The position numbers and the translations under genes are program-made. From Saccharomycodes ludwigii (Eukaryota; Ascomycota; Saccharomycetes; Saccharomycodales; Saccharomycodaceae), in the NCBI RefSeq assembly GCF_020623625.1, contig NC_060203.1, forward strand, positions 1,178,001-1,242,000: a stretch of DNA of 64,000 nt, written 5' to 3'. Shown piece by piece: positions 1 through 10,700 of this stretch. The stretch's first letter is position 1, and each line of letters starts with the position of its first letter. The notes under the pieces are model-generated. The model ran no database searches. It saw only the letters and a list, made by a program, of their open reading frames with translations, and was not told the origin of the DNA.

Positions 1-1206
1 ATTTGGTGATTTCATTGGGGTTGTCCTTTTTGTTTTGTCAGGATCGACTTGTTCAGATCTGGAAACAGCATCTTCATCGCCAGTAAAACTTACTATTCTT
101 TTGGCTTCAATTCTGGAACTAATGCGTATTGGTGGTGACTGTGGTGGCGGTGGTGGTAATATAGATCTATCTTCCAACAGATCATCTATATTATAGTCAT
201 GATCGTTTGGTTTTTCGATATTTACATTGATAGAGGTCAATGAAGACGGTTTATTGTTTTGAATTTTAGCATTAGTAGTAATAATACGACTGGATGGGAA
301 AATCTCATTTGCTAATGGTGTAGAAATACGTAATGTTTGCTGCTGAACTTGATCATCACTATTATTATCATTGGTCTTACGTTTTTTCTGGATAGTTATG
401 GTTGGTGGACCCGTGATATGGTTCATATCGGTTGATGGGTTATTAATAGTAGCTGGTGTGCCATCCGATTCTGTCTTTCTTTTTCTTCTCAACTGGTATG
501 GGGATAAATTTGCTTCATTTTCAATAACACCTTTGCCATCATCATCAAAAAATTCCAGCTCACCTTTTAAAATTACATAAACAGTGTTATTAAAATTAAA
601 AATTTCACCCACTGTAAAATCTGGATCTAGATCACATTCATCAGAATCTTGAAGAGAAATAATATCAATACGAGATTTTAAATTGGGGTACAACTTAGAA
701 CATTTGGCAATAATTTCTTCACTCAACTGAAATAGAGATTTAGTTGGGCTTATTAAATGCAAAAATTTCTTGTAAAACCTTTGAGAGGCGGGTTGAGCAG
801 GTGAAGTGATAAAGGGATTTATAGAAGTATTAAACACACCTGAAGTGCTTGGGGAAAAGTTTGGATTAGGATTGGCTCTTAAAATATAATGAGCAGCTTG
901 TATATCACCTTCTCTTGCAAATTCGCTTCTCGTACTTATATTAGTACTCGCAGAGTTAATATTGTTTCTGTTAACGATTTTGTTATTCCCACCGTTATTA
1001 TTGTTGGCAAAAGGACCGATCGTGTTAACATTGGCATTGACAGTATTGCCATTGTTTTTATGCAGATCAGATGTATAAGTTGGAATTGTTTGTATTACAG
1101 TAGAATTTGCTGCTGAATTGCCATTGTTATGTTGGGTGGGATTAATAATTGAAAATCTTGAACTAGGCGGGACCAAAACAATTTGCAATTTGTACAATTG
1201 AGACAT
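1..1206 (-). CDS. NET1: NET1/TOF2 homolog, N-terminal 402 codons (runs off the window)
   Basis: Nucleolar protein of the Net1/Tof2 family. In S. cerevisiae Net1 holds the Cdc14 phosphatase in the nucleolus as part of the RENT complex, and Tof2 acts at the rDNA. The start ATG is at 1206 on the minus strand and the reading frame stays open to base 1. The N-terminus (MSQLYKLQIVLVPPSSRF) matches the family's opening KLQ-V-LVPP. Residues about 135-215 carry the conserved Cdc14-binding-protein N-terminal region, including LSEEIIAKCSKLYPNL and the acidic SLQDSDECDLDPDF. A later TLRISTPLANEIFPSS also resembles Net1. The rest is Asn/Ser/Pro-rich. S. cerevisiae has two copies (NET1 and TOF2) and a non-WGD species would have one, so the symbol stands for the common ancestor. 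The C-terminal part lies outside the window. Confidence 0.85.
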   Translation of the reverse strand, partial: MSQLYKLQIVLVPPSSRFSIINPTQHNNGNSAANSTVIQTIPTYTSDLHKNNGNTVNANVNTIGPFANNNNGGNNKIVNRNNINSASTNISTRSEFAREGDIQAAHYILRANPNPNFSPSTSGVFNTSINPFITSPAQPASQRFYKKFLHLISPTKSLFQLSEEIIAKCSKLYPNLKSRIDIISLQDSDECDLDPDFTVGEIFNFNNTVYVILKGELEFFDDDGKGVIENEANLSPYQLRRKRKTESDGTPATINNPSTDMNHITGPPTITIQKKRKTNDNNSDDQVQQQTLRISTPLANEIFPSSRIITTNAKIQNNKPSSLTSINVNIEKPNDHDYNIDDLLEDRSILPPPPPQSPPIRISSRIEAKRIVSFTGDEDAVSRSEQVDPDKTKRTTPMKSPN

Positions 1207-1925
1207 TTTGACAATGCGTGAATTCAAATTAAAAATTAATAAAAATTAATACGGTTAATGCTTATTAAACAATTGTTGAAATGTGGTCTGTATATTTTTT
1301 TTTTTTTAGTGTTTTCAAATTAATAAAATGAGTAGTTTTTATTTTAAAAAAAAAAAAAGAAAGAAAGAGGAAAAAATAAGCAGTGATGAAAAGATAACAA
1401 GATTATCTTCTACTTAAAAAAAAAAAAATAGAAATAAAAAGATAATAATTTTTGTGAGTACGATCTGTTTGTTTATTTATTCATTTATTTATTTATATAT
1501 ATATAAATATACATACAACGTACCTCCAACTATCATTGAAGATGCGTGTTGAAAAACATTATTTACTTAGAAAAATGAGAAATAAAAAGCTTAAGGGAAA
1601 AAAAATTTTTACTATTAAAAAAAAAAAAAAAAAAGAAAAAAGAAAAAAAGAAAAAAAAAAATTATACTTATAAAGCCATTTTCTTTTTCTTTTTTTTTTG
1701 GGCGAGTATAATCCGCAATACCTGAATACCGAATCCTACGAATATAAAACTGACTCGCTTTCCATTTGCTCTGTGATAATGTACCAATACCAGGAAAAGC
1801 AGATCGAGTTGACGAGCTAATAATAATGTGTATTATTTTACGTTGGTTAATTAACATTAAGCATATATAATTATTTAATATTGACTTTTATACATAGATC
1901 GCAAATTATAAGGCTATTATATCTT
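1207..1925. other. intergenic region with a GC-richer island
   Basis: This 0.7 kb region lies between the start of the NET1/TOF2 homolog and the end of the next minus-strand gene, so it holds the NET1 promoter. Most of it is poly-A/T. An island at about 1700-1830 is clearly richer in G and C than its surroundings and contains a 6-bp inverted repeat, GCGAGT at 1702-1707 and ACTCGC at 1753-1758. I could not assign it to a tRNA, a box C/D snoRNA or a box H/ACA snoRNA. Confidence 0.5.
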
Positions 1926-3356
1926 CTAATATTCAACACTTTTATTTAACTTTTTAATGTTTTTCTTATGGTTTTTGCGAATGCTGCCTGAATTATTTAT
2001 GGAGTTTGTTTTCTGAACACTTGTATTCCTAATAGTTACAGTACTATCTAATAACTTGGTTTTTTTAGTAAACCTTCTAGGCTTATTCAAGTATTCATCA
2101 AAAAATTCAAAGTCTTCCGCCAAATTTTTAAAATTCTTGATAAAATTATTTTTAATAATATTATTTGGCTTCTCGTCTTTAAGATTTTTTTCTGGGGATT
2201 TTAATAAGTATGATGGCTCATTTGCCGTTGCCTTTTTTTTTTCAGGCGAATTTCCAGTTGATACAACGGAAGATGTTGATGATGAGAAACTTGAAGAAGT
2301 ACCTATTAGTACGCATTTCTCATAGTTACGTAGTACTTTTTCCACAGCTTCAATGTTTTTCTCCAATTGAGAAATATTGAAACAGTAATAAATAGAGGAT
2401 TTAAGTTGATCCAATGGAATGATATCACAATAGTTTCCCAAATTTTCAGTACTATGATTAACTGTAAATAACAATGAATTTTTATTATGGGCTATGTTAT
2501 GAAGCTGCAAAGCGTTCATAAATCTCATAATGGCTTGTTGAATGGTCGGATACACTTTATTATCATCCATGTTAAAAGTAGTTAATGTATCAAAATCCTC
2601 GTTATCGCAAACACCAGTTGTTTTTATTATGATACATCTTAGATCAAATTCTTTATTACTTTTATTCTCATTATATTTAAAACAAAATTTTACATACTTG
2701 GGACGTTTATATTCACCGTACTTTAGAATTTTGTGTTTTAGGCCGACATCTTCGTTATTATCGCTACAAGAAAAACACCCCTTGATAAAAGAAATATTAC
2801 CTAATTTCCTACACAATTCTTCAACGTCCAGCCTACTAATAATAGTGTCTATTTTGCTATTGAAAATTCTAATAAAATGGGGATCTTTAAATAATAGTCT
2901 TATAGCATTATAATTGTCAGAATATATTTTTTTTAAGTTATAAACTCTTGAGCCGCACCTGATAAAATAATTCTTTTTTTCTTGCACCATATGAACACCT
3001 GGATCTGGACAATGTTTTAATTGTAGTAGTTGTACGATCTCACTGATCATTTCATGTCTTAAATTTTTTAGTTTATATTTACTATTTTTTTGCTTCCAAA
3101 GTTCAAACACATCACCATCGTAATCGACAATGTAAATTGGATAGTTGTTAGGGTCACCATGGTTTAGAATAGTTATTTTTAGGTTATCTGTGATGGTGGT
3201 TGTTATATCTAATTTTAAATTATAATTACGTATTAAAAACTTTAAAAATTTAATTATTTTGTCAATTGTTATGGATTCAATTATTAATGATAATTGTATA
3301 TCTCTGTTGTTTTCATCGTTAACTGTTATAGTTGTAGGTTTATTGTTCTCATCCAT
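1926..3356 (-). CDS. unrecognised 476-aa protein (positional candidate for YKR011C)
   Basis: Intact 476-codon frame with an ATG at 3356, in the same direction as the NET1/TOF2 homolog. I do not recognise the family. The first 330 residues look like a folded, Ile/Leu/Asn/Lys-rich domain with cysteines scattered through it. The last 130 residues are low-complexity (Ser-rich, then Lys/Asn-rich basic), which suggests a nuclear protein with a disordered tail. There is no signal peptide or membrane segment. In S. cerevisiae the gene next to TOF2 (YKR010C) is YKR011C, also on the minus strand, so orthology to that poorly characterised gene is a reasonable guess from position only. I could not confirm it by sequence. 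Confidence 0.75.
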   Translation of the reverse strand: MDENNKPTTITVNDENNRDIQLSLIIESITIDKIIKFLKFLIRNYNLKLDITTTITDNLKITILNHGDPNNYPIYIVDYDGDVFELWKQKNSKYKLKNLRHEMISEIVQLLQLKHCPDPGVHMVQEKKNYFIRCGSRVYNLKKIYSDNYNAIRLLFKDPHFIRIFNSKIDTIISRLDVEELCRKLGNISFIKGCFSCSDNNEDVGLKHKILKYGEYKRPKYVKFCFKYNENKSNKEFDLRCIIIKTTGVCDNEDFDTLTTFNMDDNKVYPTIQQAIMRFMNALQLHNIAHNKNSLLFTVNHSTENLGNYCDIIPLDQLKSSIYYCFNISQLEKNIEAVEKVLRNYEKCVLIGTSSSFSSSTSSVVSTGNSPEKKKATANEPSYLLKSPEKNLKDEKPNNIIKNNFIKNFKNLAEDFEFFDEYLNKPRRFTKKTKLLDSTVTIRNTSVQKTNSINNSGSIRKNHKKNIKKLNKSVEY

Positions 3357-4202
3357 GATAGTATTTATTTTGCTGATACGATGGGTTAGAATTAGTTTTT
3401 CGCTTTAAAATAATCTTTTTCTTATATAAAACAGATCTAAAAATCTAAAATAAAATTGATCACATTGTTATATTTTTTTTTTTTTTTATTTTGCCGCCCA
3501 AGTATAAATAAGCATTTTTTTTTTTTACCCTTAAAAATGTTTACAGATATCAATTTATAATGTACTTGGCTAAAATACTCGCACAGATATTACATAGTAC
3601 TAAGATTGGCTTACAAATATCTTATATTGCTAGTCACAATAACCGCAGTAATATTGAGATATTTCAGATTATAATAAATCTTAAGTTTGATATATTAAAA
3701 CAACTTTAATCAAACGTATGTGCAATATGATTGTTTAAACTTTTTTACAGAAAAATGGCATTGCATCGTTGGTTATTTTTCATAAAAATATTTATACCTA
3801 AGCTTGTACTATATATATATTAGATGAAATGACAAAGGAAATAAAATCAAAAAAAAAAAAAAAAAAAAAAAAAAAAGATGTAACAAAACCTTTATTTGTA
3901 ACTATAACTGGATGAAACGCCAATGTATGACAATATGAGGGAGGGAGAATAGAAAGAAAAAGTGAAACTGTTCATCTGGACTATAAGAGTTGTAGTCGCA
4001 CTAACATAAGTAAGAATAAACAGTTCTAAAAATAAAACATGTTACTAGTTCTTGTTGGAAACAATCTTGTTGCTTTTTGATAGATTTAATTATTTTTTTT
4101 TTACCTTTGTGTTACATGCTATAATGATGCTAATTACTTAATGCTGTTTTATATGATGCTTTGCAATTTGTTACATCTAACAAGTCTAATTGGTGGGAAA
4201 AG

Positions 4203-4236
<34 letters not shown>

Positions 4237-4415
4237 CGTTTCAAATTGATATTTGTTTTTAGAGAGAATATAAATTTTATAAGACATAAAATAATTCTGT
4301 AGATTTAATTAAAGATAAATGTTAGAAAAAAAAAAAAAAATACAAGGATTATTTCACGTGCGATGTATATCCTTTGTTTAATTGATTTTTTGTATTACTT
4401 AAATTATATGAATTA

Positions 4416-4448
<33 letters not shown>

Positions 4449-5361
4449 ATAATTTTCGTAGCTTTTTTTTTCTTTTAAAATAACTCATCCCCACCAAGCC
4501 ATTTTTTACCTATTTAGGCAAAGTAGGAATAAAGGTAGAATTTGTTTGTGGTTAAAGTCTAGAACGTAGAAATATAACTAATAACAATAACAAAACAAAA
4601 CAAAAACCGAGATCTTTTGCTGCATTTAATGTTTGTTTTTCTTTTTTTTCAATTATTTCTGTTTTAGGTAAAGGTTGAAAAAAATAACCATTTTATTAAT
4701 AAAAATATTTCAAAGATCTCAGATTGTATTATTTTTGGTAAATATTGCACCTTTTCAAATAAAAATGTTAAAAAGTTAATGATAATTTCAAAAAAAAAAA
4801 ATACTGACAAATATAAAAATACTTCTTACATCTCGCAGCATAATATTAATTTAAAAAAAAATGTATTAAAATACTTCAAAGTTTTATATCAGAAAAAAGT
4901 TGGTGTATTTAAACAGGAAAGTAAAAAATACAAAAGTTTTATTGAAGTTTGTTGAACTTTTTTTCTTTCAAATTAACTTTTGTAGAAATGTTTCTAACTT
5001 TACTTTTGTTACAGAGTTTTAAAATTTTTGATCTAATTACTCTATTGTTACTTTTCTTTTTCTTCTTTAAGTTTCGATCTAAATTTTCTTTTTCTTTTTT
5101 AATTTTTTTATATTCTTATTTAAAAAAAAAATTGTATATAACAAGATAAAAAGAGATTTAACTTTAAGACTATCGTTTATACATCATCTGAAAAAAAAAT
5201 TCTTATTATTTTTTTCATCAATATTTATAATTATATTATTTTAAAAAGGAACTAAAGAAAGCAAGAAACTTTTACATTCCTTTATTATTCTATACTACCT
5301 ATTTTCTTTCAATTCATTTAATAACCAATTTAAAACTCTAAATTAAAAAAAGACATACAAG
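3357..5361. other. 2.0 kb intergenic region without a recognisable gene
   Basis: This is the largest gene-free stretch in the window, lying between two divergently transcribed genes. It contains three very long homopolymers: A28 at 3849-3876, A28 at 4206-4233 and T27 at 4418-4444. A TCACGTG (Cbf1/E-box) sits at 4354-4360. The last 400 bp are T-rich and form the PRY promoter. I see no tRNA, no convincing snoRNA boxes and no open frame with protein-like composition. Confidence 0.6.
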
Positions 5362-6357
5362 ATGAAAACCACAAACATTCTAATCGCTGCTGCCGCTATT
5401 TCTGCTTCCGTTGTTTCTGCTTCTCCAGTAGTTATGGTTACTAACTATAATATGGTAACCCAAACTGTTGTTGTTGATCCAAATCAAGCTACCACTACCG
5501 AACCAGCTCAACAACAAGCCACTACTTCAGCTGCAGCTGTACACGGACATCAATCTGCTATTGATCAACCAATTGCTGCTGCTATCGTCCAAGAAGCTGT
5601 TTATGTTGACGGTGATAACACTTACACATCTTACTCCACATACTATCCTGATGGCACTAGCACTTTGCAACCAGCTACCACTGCTACTCCAACCACTACT
5701 GACACTCCAGCCACTACTGCTACTCCAACCACCACTGACACTCCAACCACCACTGCTACTCCAACCACCACTGACACTCCAACCACCACTGACACCCCAA
5801 CCACCACTGACACTCCAACCACCACTGACACTCCAACCACCACTGATACTCCAACTACCACTGCTACTCCAACCACTACCGAAACACCAACCACTACCTC
5901 CTCTGCTGCTGCCACAACAACTGCCTCCAACTTGGATGATTTTTCTTCTTCTATCTTAAATGAACACAACATTAAGAGAGCTTTGCACGAAGATACCTCA
6001 GATTTATCTTGGAGTGACACTTTAGCCACATATGCTCAAAATTATGCTGATAATTATGATTGTAGTGGTAATCTAGTTCATTCTGGTGGCTCTTATGGGG
6101 AAAACTTGGCTTTAGGTTATTCTACTACTGGTACTGTTGATGCTTGGTATAATGAAATTTCCTCCTATGACTGGTCTAACCCAGGGTTTTCCGAAAACAC
6201 TGGTCACTTTACCCAAGTTGTTTGGAAAAGTTCTACCGAAGTCGGTTGTGGTTACAAGGATTGTAACAATGAATGGGGTACCTATGTTATTTGTAGTTAT
6301 AGCCCTGCTGGTAACGTTATTGGTGAATTTGCCGAAAACGTTTTAGCATTGAACTAG
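5362..6357 (+). CDS. PRY1: secreted CAP-domain (SCP/TAPS) sterol-binding protein of the PRY family
   Basis: Secreted 331-aa CAP protein. Pry1 and Pry2 of S. cerevisiae bind and export sterols and fatty acids. Residues 1-20 are a typical signal peptide (MKTTNILIAAAAISASVVSA). Residues about 25-105 are a variable extracellular segment. Residues about 107-180 are a Thr/Pro linker made of about a dozen TPTTT-x units, likely O-mannosylated. The CAP domain covers about 200-330 and is almost identical to Pry2 in its core (LSWSDTLATYAQNYADNYDC, GENLALGYSTTG, GHFTQVVWKSS). The active-site-like His and Glu positions (LVHSGG, YGENLA, GHFTQ) are present, as are four cysteines. S. cerevisiae has PRY1, PRY2 and PRY3 at this locus and its duplicate, and only one is seen here. 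There is no GPI signal, so it resembles PRY1/PRY2 more than PRY3. Confidence 0.93.
   Translation: MKTTNILIAAAAISASVVSASPVVMVTNYNMVTQTVVVDPNQATTTEPAQQQATTSAAAVHGHQSAIDQPIAAAIVQEAVYVDGDNTYTSYSTYYPDGTSTLQPATTATPTTTDTPATTATPTTTDTPTTTATPTTTDTPTTTDTPTTTDTPTTTDTPTTTDTPTTTATPTTTETPTTTSSAAATTTASNLDDFSSSILNEHNIKRALHEDTSDLSWSDTLATYAQNYADNYDCSGNLVHSGGSYGENLALGYSTTGTVDAWYNEISSYDWSNPGFSENTGHFTQVVWKSSTEVGCGYKDCNNEWGTYVICSYSPAGNVIGEFAENVLALN
5686..5895 (+). repeat. coding minisatellite, about 18-bp units (TPTTT-Asp/Ala)
   Basis: In-frame tandem repeat inside the PRY gene. The unit is about ACTCCAACCACCACTGAC, encoding TPTTTD with D/A and T/A variants, repeated roughly twelve times. The central copies are nearly identical at the DNA level, which suggests recent expansion or ongoing homogenisation. 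It lengthens the Thr/Pro stalk between the N-terminal segment and the CAP domain. Confidence 0.9.
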
Positions 6358-7725
6358 AGTATTTGCAATGTTGGAATATTCTCATCTTAATAATATTTGT
6401 CTTATTACTTGAAAACCATGCATTGTTTTTGTCTTATTTTTGGAATTTTGTTTTTTTAAAAATTTTTGGGTTATACTTTTTTTTTATTTTATTTTAGTTG
6501 GATTTCCTTTCGCTTTTATGAATTTATTTATAGGTTAGTTTATTTTATTTGTATATAAAAAATACTAGATCTATATAACATTTGTTTGTTTTATCGTTGT
6601 TTGTCTGACTTTATTTAATTATTATTGGATGGAATGATCATTTTGTGATTCCAGTAAATATATTTAATTTTTCCTATCTAGAATGCTTTGCCTTTTATAT
6701 ACCTTTACGTGTTTTTTTTTATTTGTTATCTTTTGAGAAAAATTGATTTTCCTTTTGATCTTACTCTAGAATTTATTCAAGCTCATTGATAAGTGTAAGA
6801 GAAAATAAAAAAAGAGTACTTATTTGGTTGTTTTAACGCGTTAGTTAATTTTTCATACAGAAATATTAAGGCCAGTACTAATTATTGTTATCCAAGTAAA
6901 CAGACCAAAGGAAACGAAACCTTTTATTTTTGAAACCTTATTTTATCAATTACAGTATATCTGTATAATGTTCTTTTTAGAGGTGGGAGAGATTTTAATG
7001 ATTATTGAAAGAAAAAAAAAACACATAATATTTAAGAAATTAACAGTAAGGAATTTCTATTAATAACAAAAGCGCGAAAAGGTATATTTTTTATATATTA
7101 ATTTTATATTGGTGAATGTTGAACAAATCCAATTTTATTTTATTTTATTTTTCTGGGATTGTGAAAGAAAGACTTGTACGGAAATCTTTTATTTTTTTCT
7201 CTCTTAGATTTGCTCGGACTACAACAATAAACGCAAAAAATAAATGAATAAAATTTGTTTTTGTTCATCTTATTATTATTAATGAGCTGTTCAATAACAA
7301 AAACTCTTTGTAACGCTGTCTTTTCTCGTTCAGTCTTTTTCTTTTTCTTTTTCTTTTTCTTTCTTTTGTTAAAAAAAAAAAATGATCTTTATGATCTTAA
7401 ACTAAAAATAAAATAAAAACATCATTAAACTAAAGTCAAATCAATCAATTGGTTTCATTATTATCTAGCATCCAAGCTACCCATCATCACATACTAAAGT
7501 TTTTTAATACTTTATATCCATTAATTATTATTATTATAATAATAATTGTTCGACTATTTTCTTTCCCGTCTGGTAACTGTACGTTTTATTTATCCTTATT
7601 ATCATTTAAAGCATCCTAGCTCTTTTCTATTTATTTTTTTACTTCTTTAAAAAAGGAAAAAAAAAAAAAAAAAAAAAAAAAACAAAAAATAATAGCAAAA
7701 GTTCGAAAGTAACAACCTATTCACC
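6358..7725. other. 1.4 kb intergenic region, PRY 3' end and SCP160 promoter
   Basis: AT-rich region between two plus-strand genes. It holds an ACGCGT (MluI cell-cycle box) at 6836-6841, a (CTTTTT)n stretch near 7336-7365, and an A26 tract at 7657-7682 that ends about 45 bp before the SCP160 start. No gene seen. Confidence 0.55.
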
Positions 7726-10700
7726 ATGTCTTCTACTCCAATTGCTCCTACTGTCAACTTAGATGAACCACTGTTAATTGATCAACTTAATGAAAAAAAT
7801 GAGGACCAATCAACCCAAATCAAAAAAGCACCTGTTAAAAATGGAGCTAAATTGAACTCCAAGCATAAGCCAACATTGCAAGATTTCCCACCATTAGGTA
7901 ATTCTTCTAGTAGTGTTCCACATAAACCTGTTGCTTGGGGCCCAAATGTTAAACCATCCATTGTTTCTAAGACACCCACACCATCACCATCTCCTAATTT
8001 TACTTCAGGTAGTACTAGTGTTGCTAATAGTACTTTTTCGAGTGCCACTTCTTCCTCCTCTGGCGCTGTTCCAATGAGATCAAAGAAAATACAAGAAACA
8101 TTTTCTCTAGATTTACAAGCACAGTTGTCTATATCTAAACCTGAATTTTCTCGTATTGTTTTGTCTGTCAAACAGGCCAATGGTGTTTCTGTTGAATCCA
8201 CCCTATCTAAAAACAGTCGTACTTTCTTGATTAGTGGAGCCCCAGAAAAAGTTCATGCTGCTAGAAGAGAATTGGTTAAAAGATTAACTAAACCAATTAC
8301 CACTACTTTCACTGTTCCTAGTAGGACTAGGGCTGCCATTATTGGTTCTGGAGGTAAAAAGATTAAGGAAATTACCGAGAAGGCCGGTGGTGATGTCAGA
8401 ATTGATTTGGCCAATACTGTCAATGAGGATTCTTATGATGAAGACTTAGATGACTCTTTTATTGATGTGAGTATCCATGGTGATTTTGACAGTGTCACTG
8501 CTGCAAAGAAGGAAATTTTGGACTTGGTTAATGAATATACCAAAAATGCCACTTTGACTGTTCAGATTACTGAAAAGTTAGGACCTTTTGTCAATTTAAA
8601 TGATGTTTCTGGCTTGGCAAAGGACTTGAAAATCAATAAATATGATGAGACTATTGTTGTTTCTGGTTTAAGGGATGATGCTAAAATTGCCAAGGTTTTA
8701 ATTACCAATTACTTAAACTCTTTGAATGCTAAAATTGTTCAAAAGAAAATTGCTATTCCAAAAAAATTTCAATTTCTAATCAACAAAGACGAGATCAAGG
8801 AAAAATTCTCTGTTTTGGTTACCTTTAATACCGATTCCGAGGACGTTACCTTTACTGGTGTTTCTGATTCAATTGATAAAGCTGTTCAGTTTTCCAGGGA
8901 AAACTCGCAGACTTTTGTTGTTGAAACTTTGGATATCTCCAAGGCACATGGTAAAAACTTGGCACATGCTAAGAACGTTGCTTTGTATTTTTACAAATAT
9001 GATTCTGTTTTGCAACCTATTAGAGATGCACACAAAAATGTCAATATTTTTTTGCCAACTCCAGCTGATATTTTGGAGGCAGCCACCGTTGATATTAGAA
9101 TGAATGTAAAAATGGAGTTTAAAGAAGAAATTGTTGCTGCCCGTAAAGATATAATTGGGTTGGTCAACGAATTGAAGCCATCGTACTTTTTGTCCATTGC
9201 CGATTTGGATTATGAACTATACCACAAGGATGTTAAACATATTTTGAGTGGTGCTGCCAAAAAAGTTTCTTTTGTTCAATTAGGGGATTATTATACAGGG
9301 AATGATACCATTTTGTTGATTGCCCATGTTGATGCGGATGATTTTAGTCCAAGTGATGAGGAAATCCAGGGTGAACTAACCCGTATTAGTACTGAATTAT
9401 TGGAACCATTACGCAAAAAGCAAGCCAACTTGTCTACTGAAGTTTTGAGTATTTCCGATGAATTACAAGACTCTTTATTGGCCACTGCTTCCACTGTTAC
9501 CCGTAGATTAATTCTCGAAGATGTCAATCAACATGGTGGACATGTTCAATTTAAGTTGCACTTGCCAACTGCAGGCAAGTTGGTTATCAGGGGTGATGAA
9601 AAAGCTGTTAAGGTTGTTGCCAAGGATTTGGAAAAGATCATGGCTAATCCATCCAAGAAGGAAAAGATTGTTATTGAAGTTCCAACCAAGGTTGTATCTA
9701 GGCTGATTGGTAATAAAGGTTCTAACTTGAACAGCATTCGTGATTCTTATGATTGTCAAATCGATATCAATCAAGATAATAATAATAAGTCCAACAGTGC
9801 TGCAACCACTGAAGTGATTATCATTGGTATGCTATTTAACATTGACCATTGTAAGCAACACATCTTGGCTGAAGCCAAGAAGTGGAGTGACATTATTACG
9901 AAGGAATTAGTTGTTCCAAATAAGTACCACCGTAGTTTGATTGGTCCAAGAGGTATTTATGCAAAACGTTTACAAGAAAAATACAATGTGAATATTAATT
10001 TCCCAGAAAATGGAGAAATAATCACCATTAGGGGTCCATCCAGAGGTTGTAACAAGGCCTTTGAAGAATTGAGCGATTTGTTAGATTTTGAAATTGAAAA
10101 CAGTCACAAGATCATTAAAAAGATCCCTACCAAGTATGTTAGCAACATTATTGGTAAGAATGGTGAAACTATCAAGGATATTGTGGATGAATTTGGCGTT
10201 GAACTGAATTTCTTACAATCTACAACTGAAGCTAAAGAAAATGGTGTTGAAGAAGTTGAACTAGAAATTATTGGTAACAAGAAATCCATCAAGGATTGTT
10301 CTGAAGATCTTGATAAAATGATTGCCAAGATTGATGATTTCGTTGCAGAGACGTTGGATGTTGAGCCAAAATACCGTAAGTTTATTGTTGGTCCTAATGG
10401 TTCTGTTTTAAAAGAAATATTGAGGAAGAGCGGTGGTGAAGATTTGAGAGGGCCAAAGGTAATTAATGTTCCAAACTCCACTTCTGAAGATTCCGAGGTT
10501 AAGATTCAAGGACCAAAGAACGTTGTTAACAAGATTGTCAAAGAAATCAAGAAGATCATGGAAGATGTGAATAACAGTACCACTAAGACATTGGACATTC
10601 CACATGAAAGATATGGTGCCTTGATTGGTCCTGGTGCTATTACCAGAACTGAATTGGAAAACACTTTCAATGTTGTGATTAAAGTTCCAAGAAGAGATGA

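Noticed and set aside
1615-1857. An 80-codon minus-strand frame across the GC-richer island.
   Set aside because: It ends in a run of Phe from a poly-A tract, and no family is recognised. The island is reported as possible ncRNA instead.
4354-4444. TCACGTG followed by about 85 bp of extremely AT-rich DNA, resembling centromere elements CDEI and CDEII.
   Set aside because: There is no CDEIII-like TTTCCGAA sequence at the far end, and the conserved gene order around PRY is not centromeric in S. cerevisiae as I know it. Cbf1 sites and AT-rich DNA are common here.
5643-6029. A 128-codon minus-strand Val/Gly-rich frame opposite PRY.
   Set aside because: It is the complement of the Thr/Pro repeat and has no independent support.
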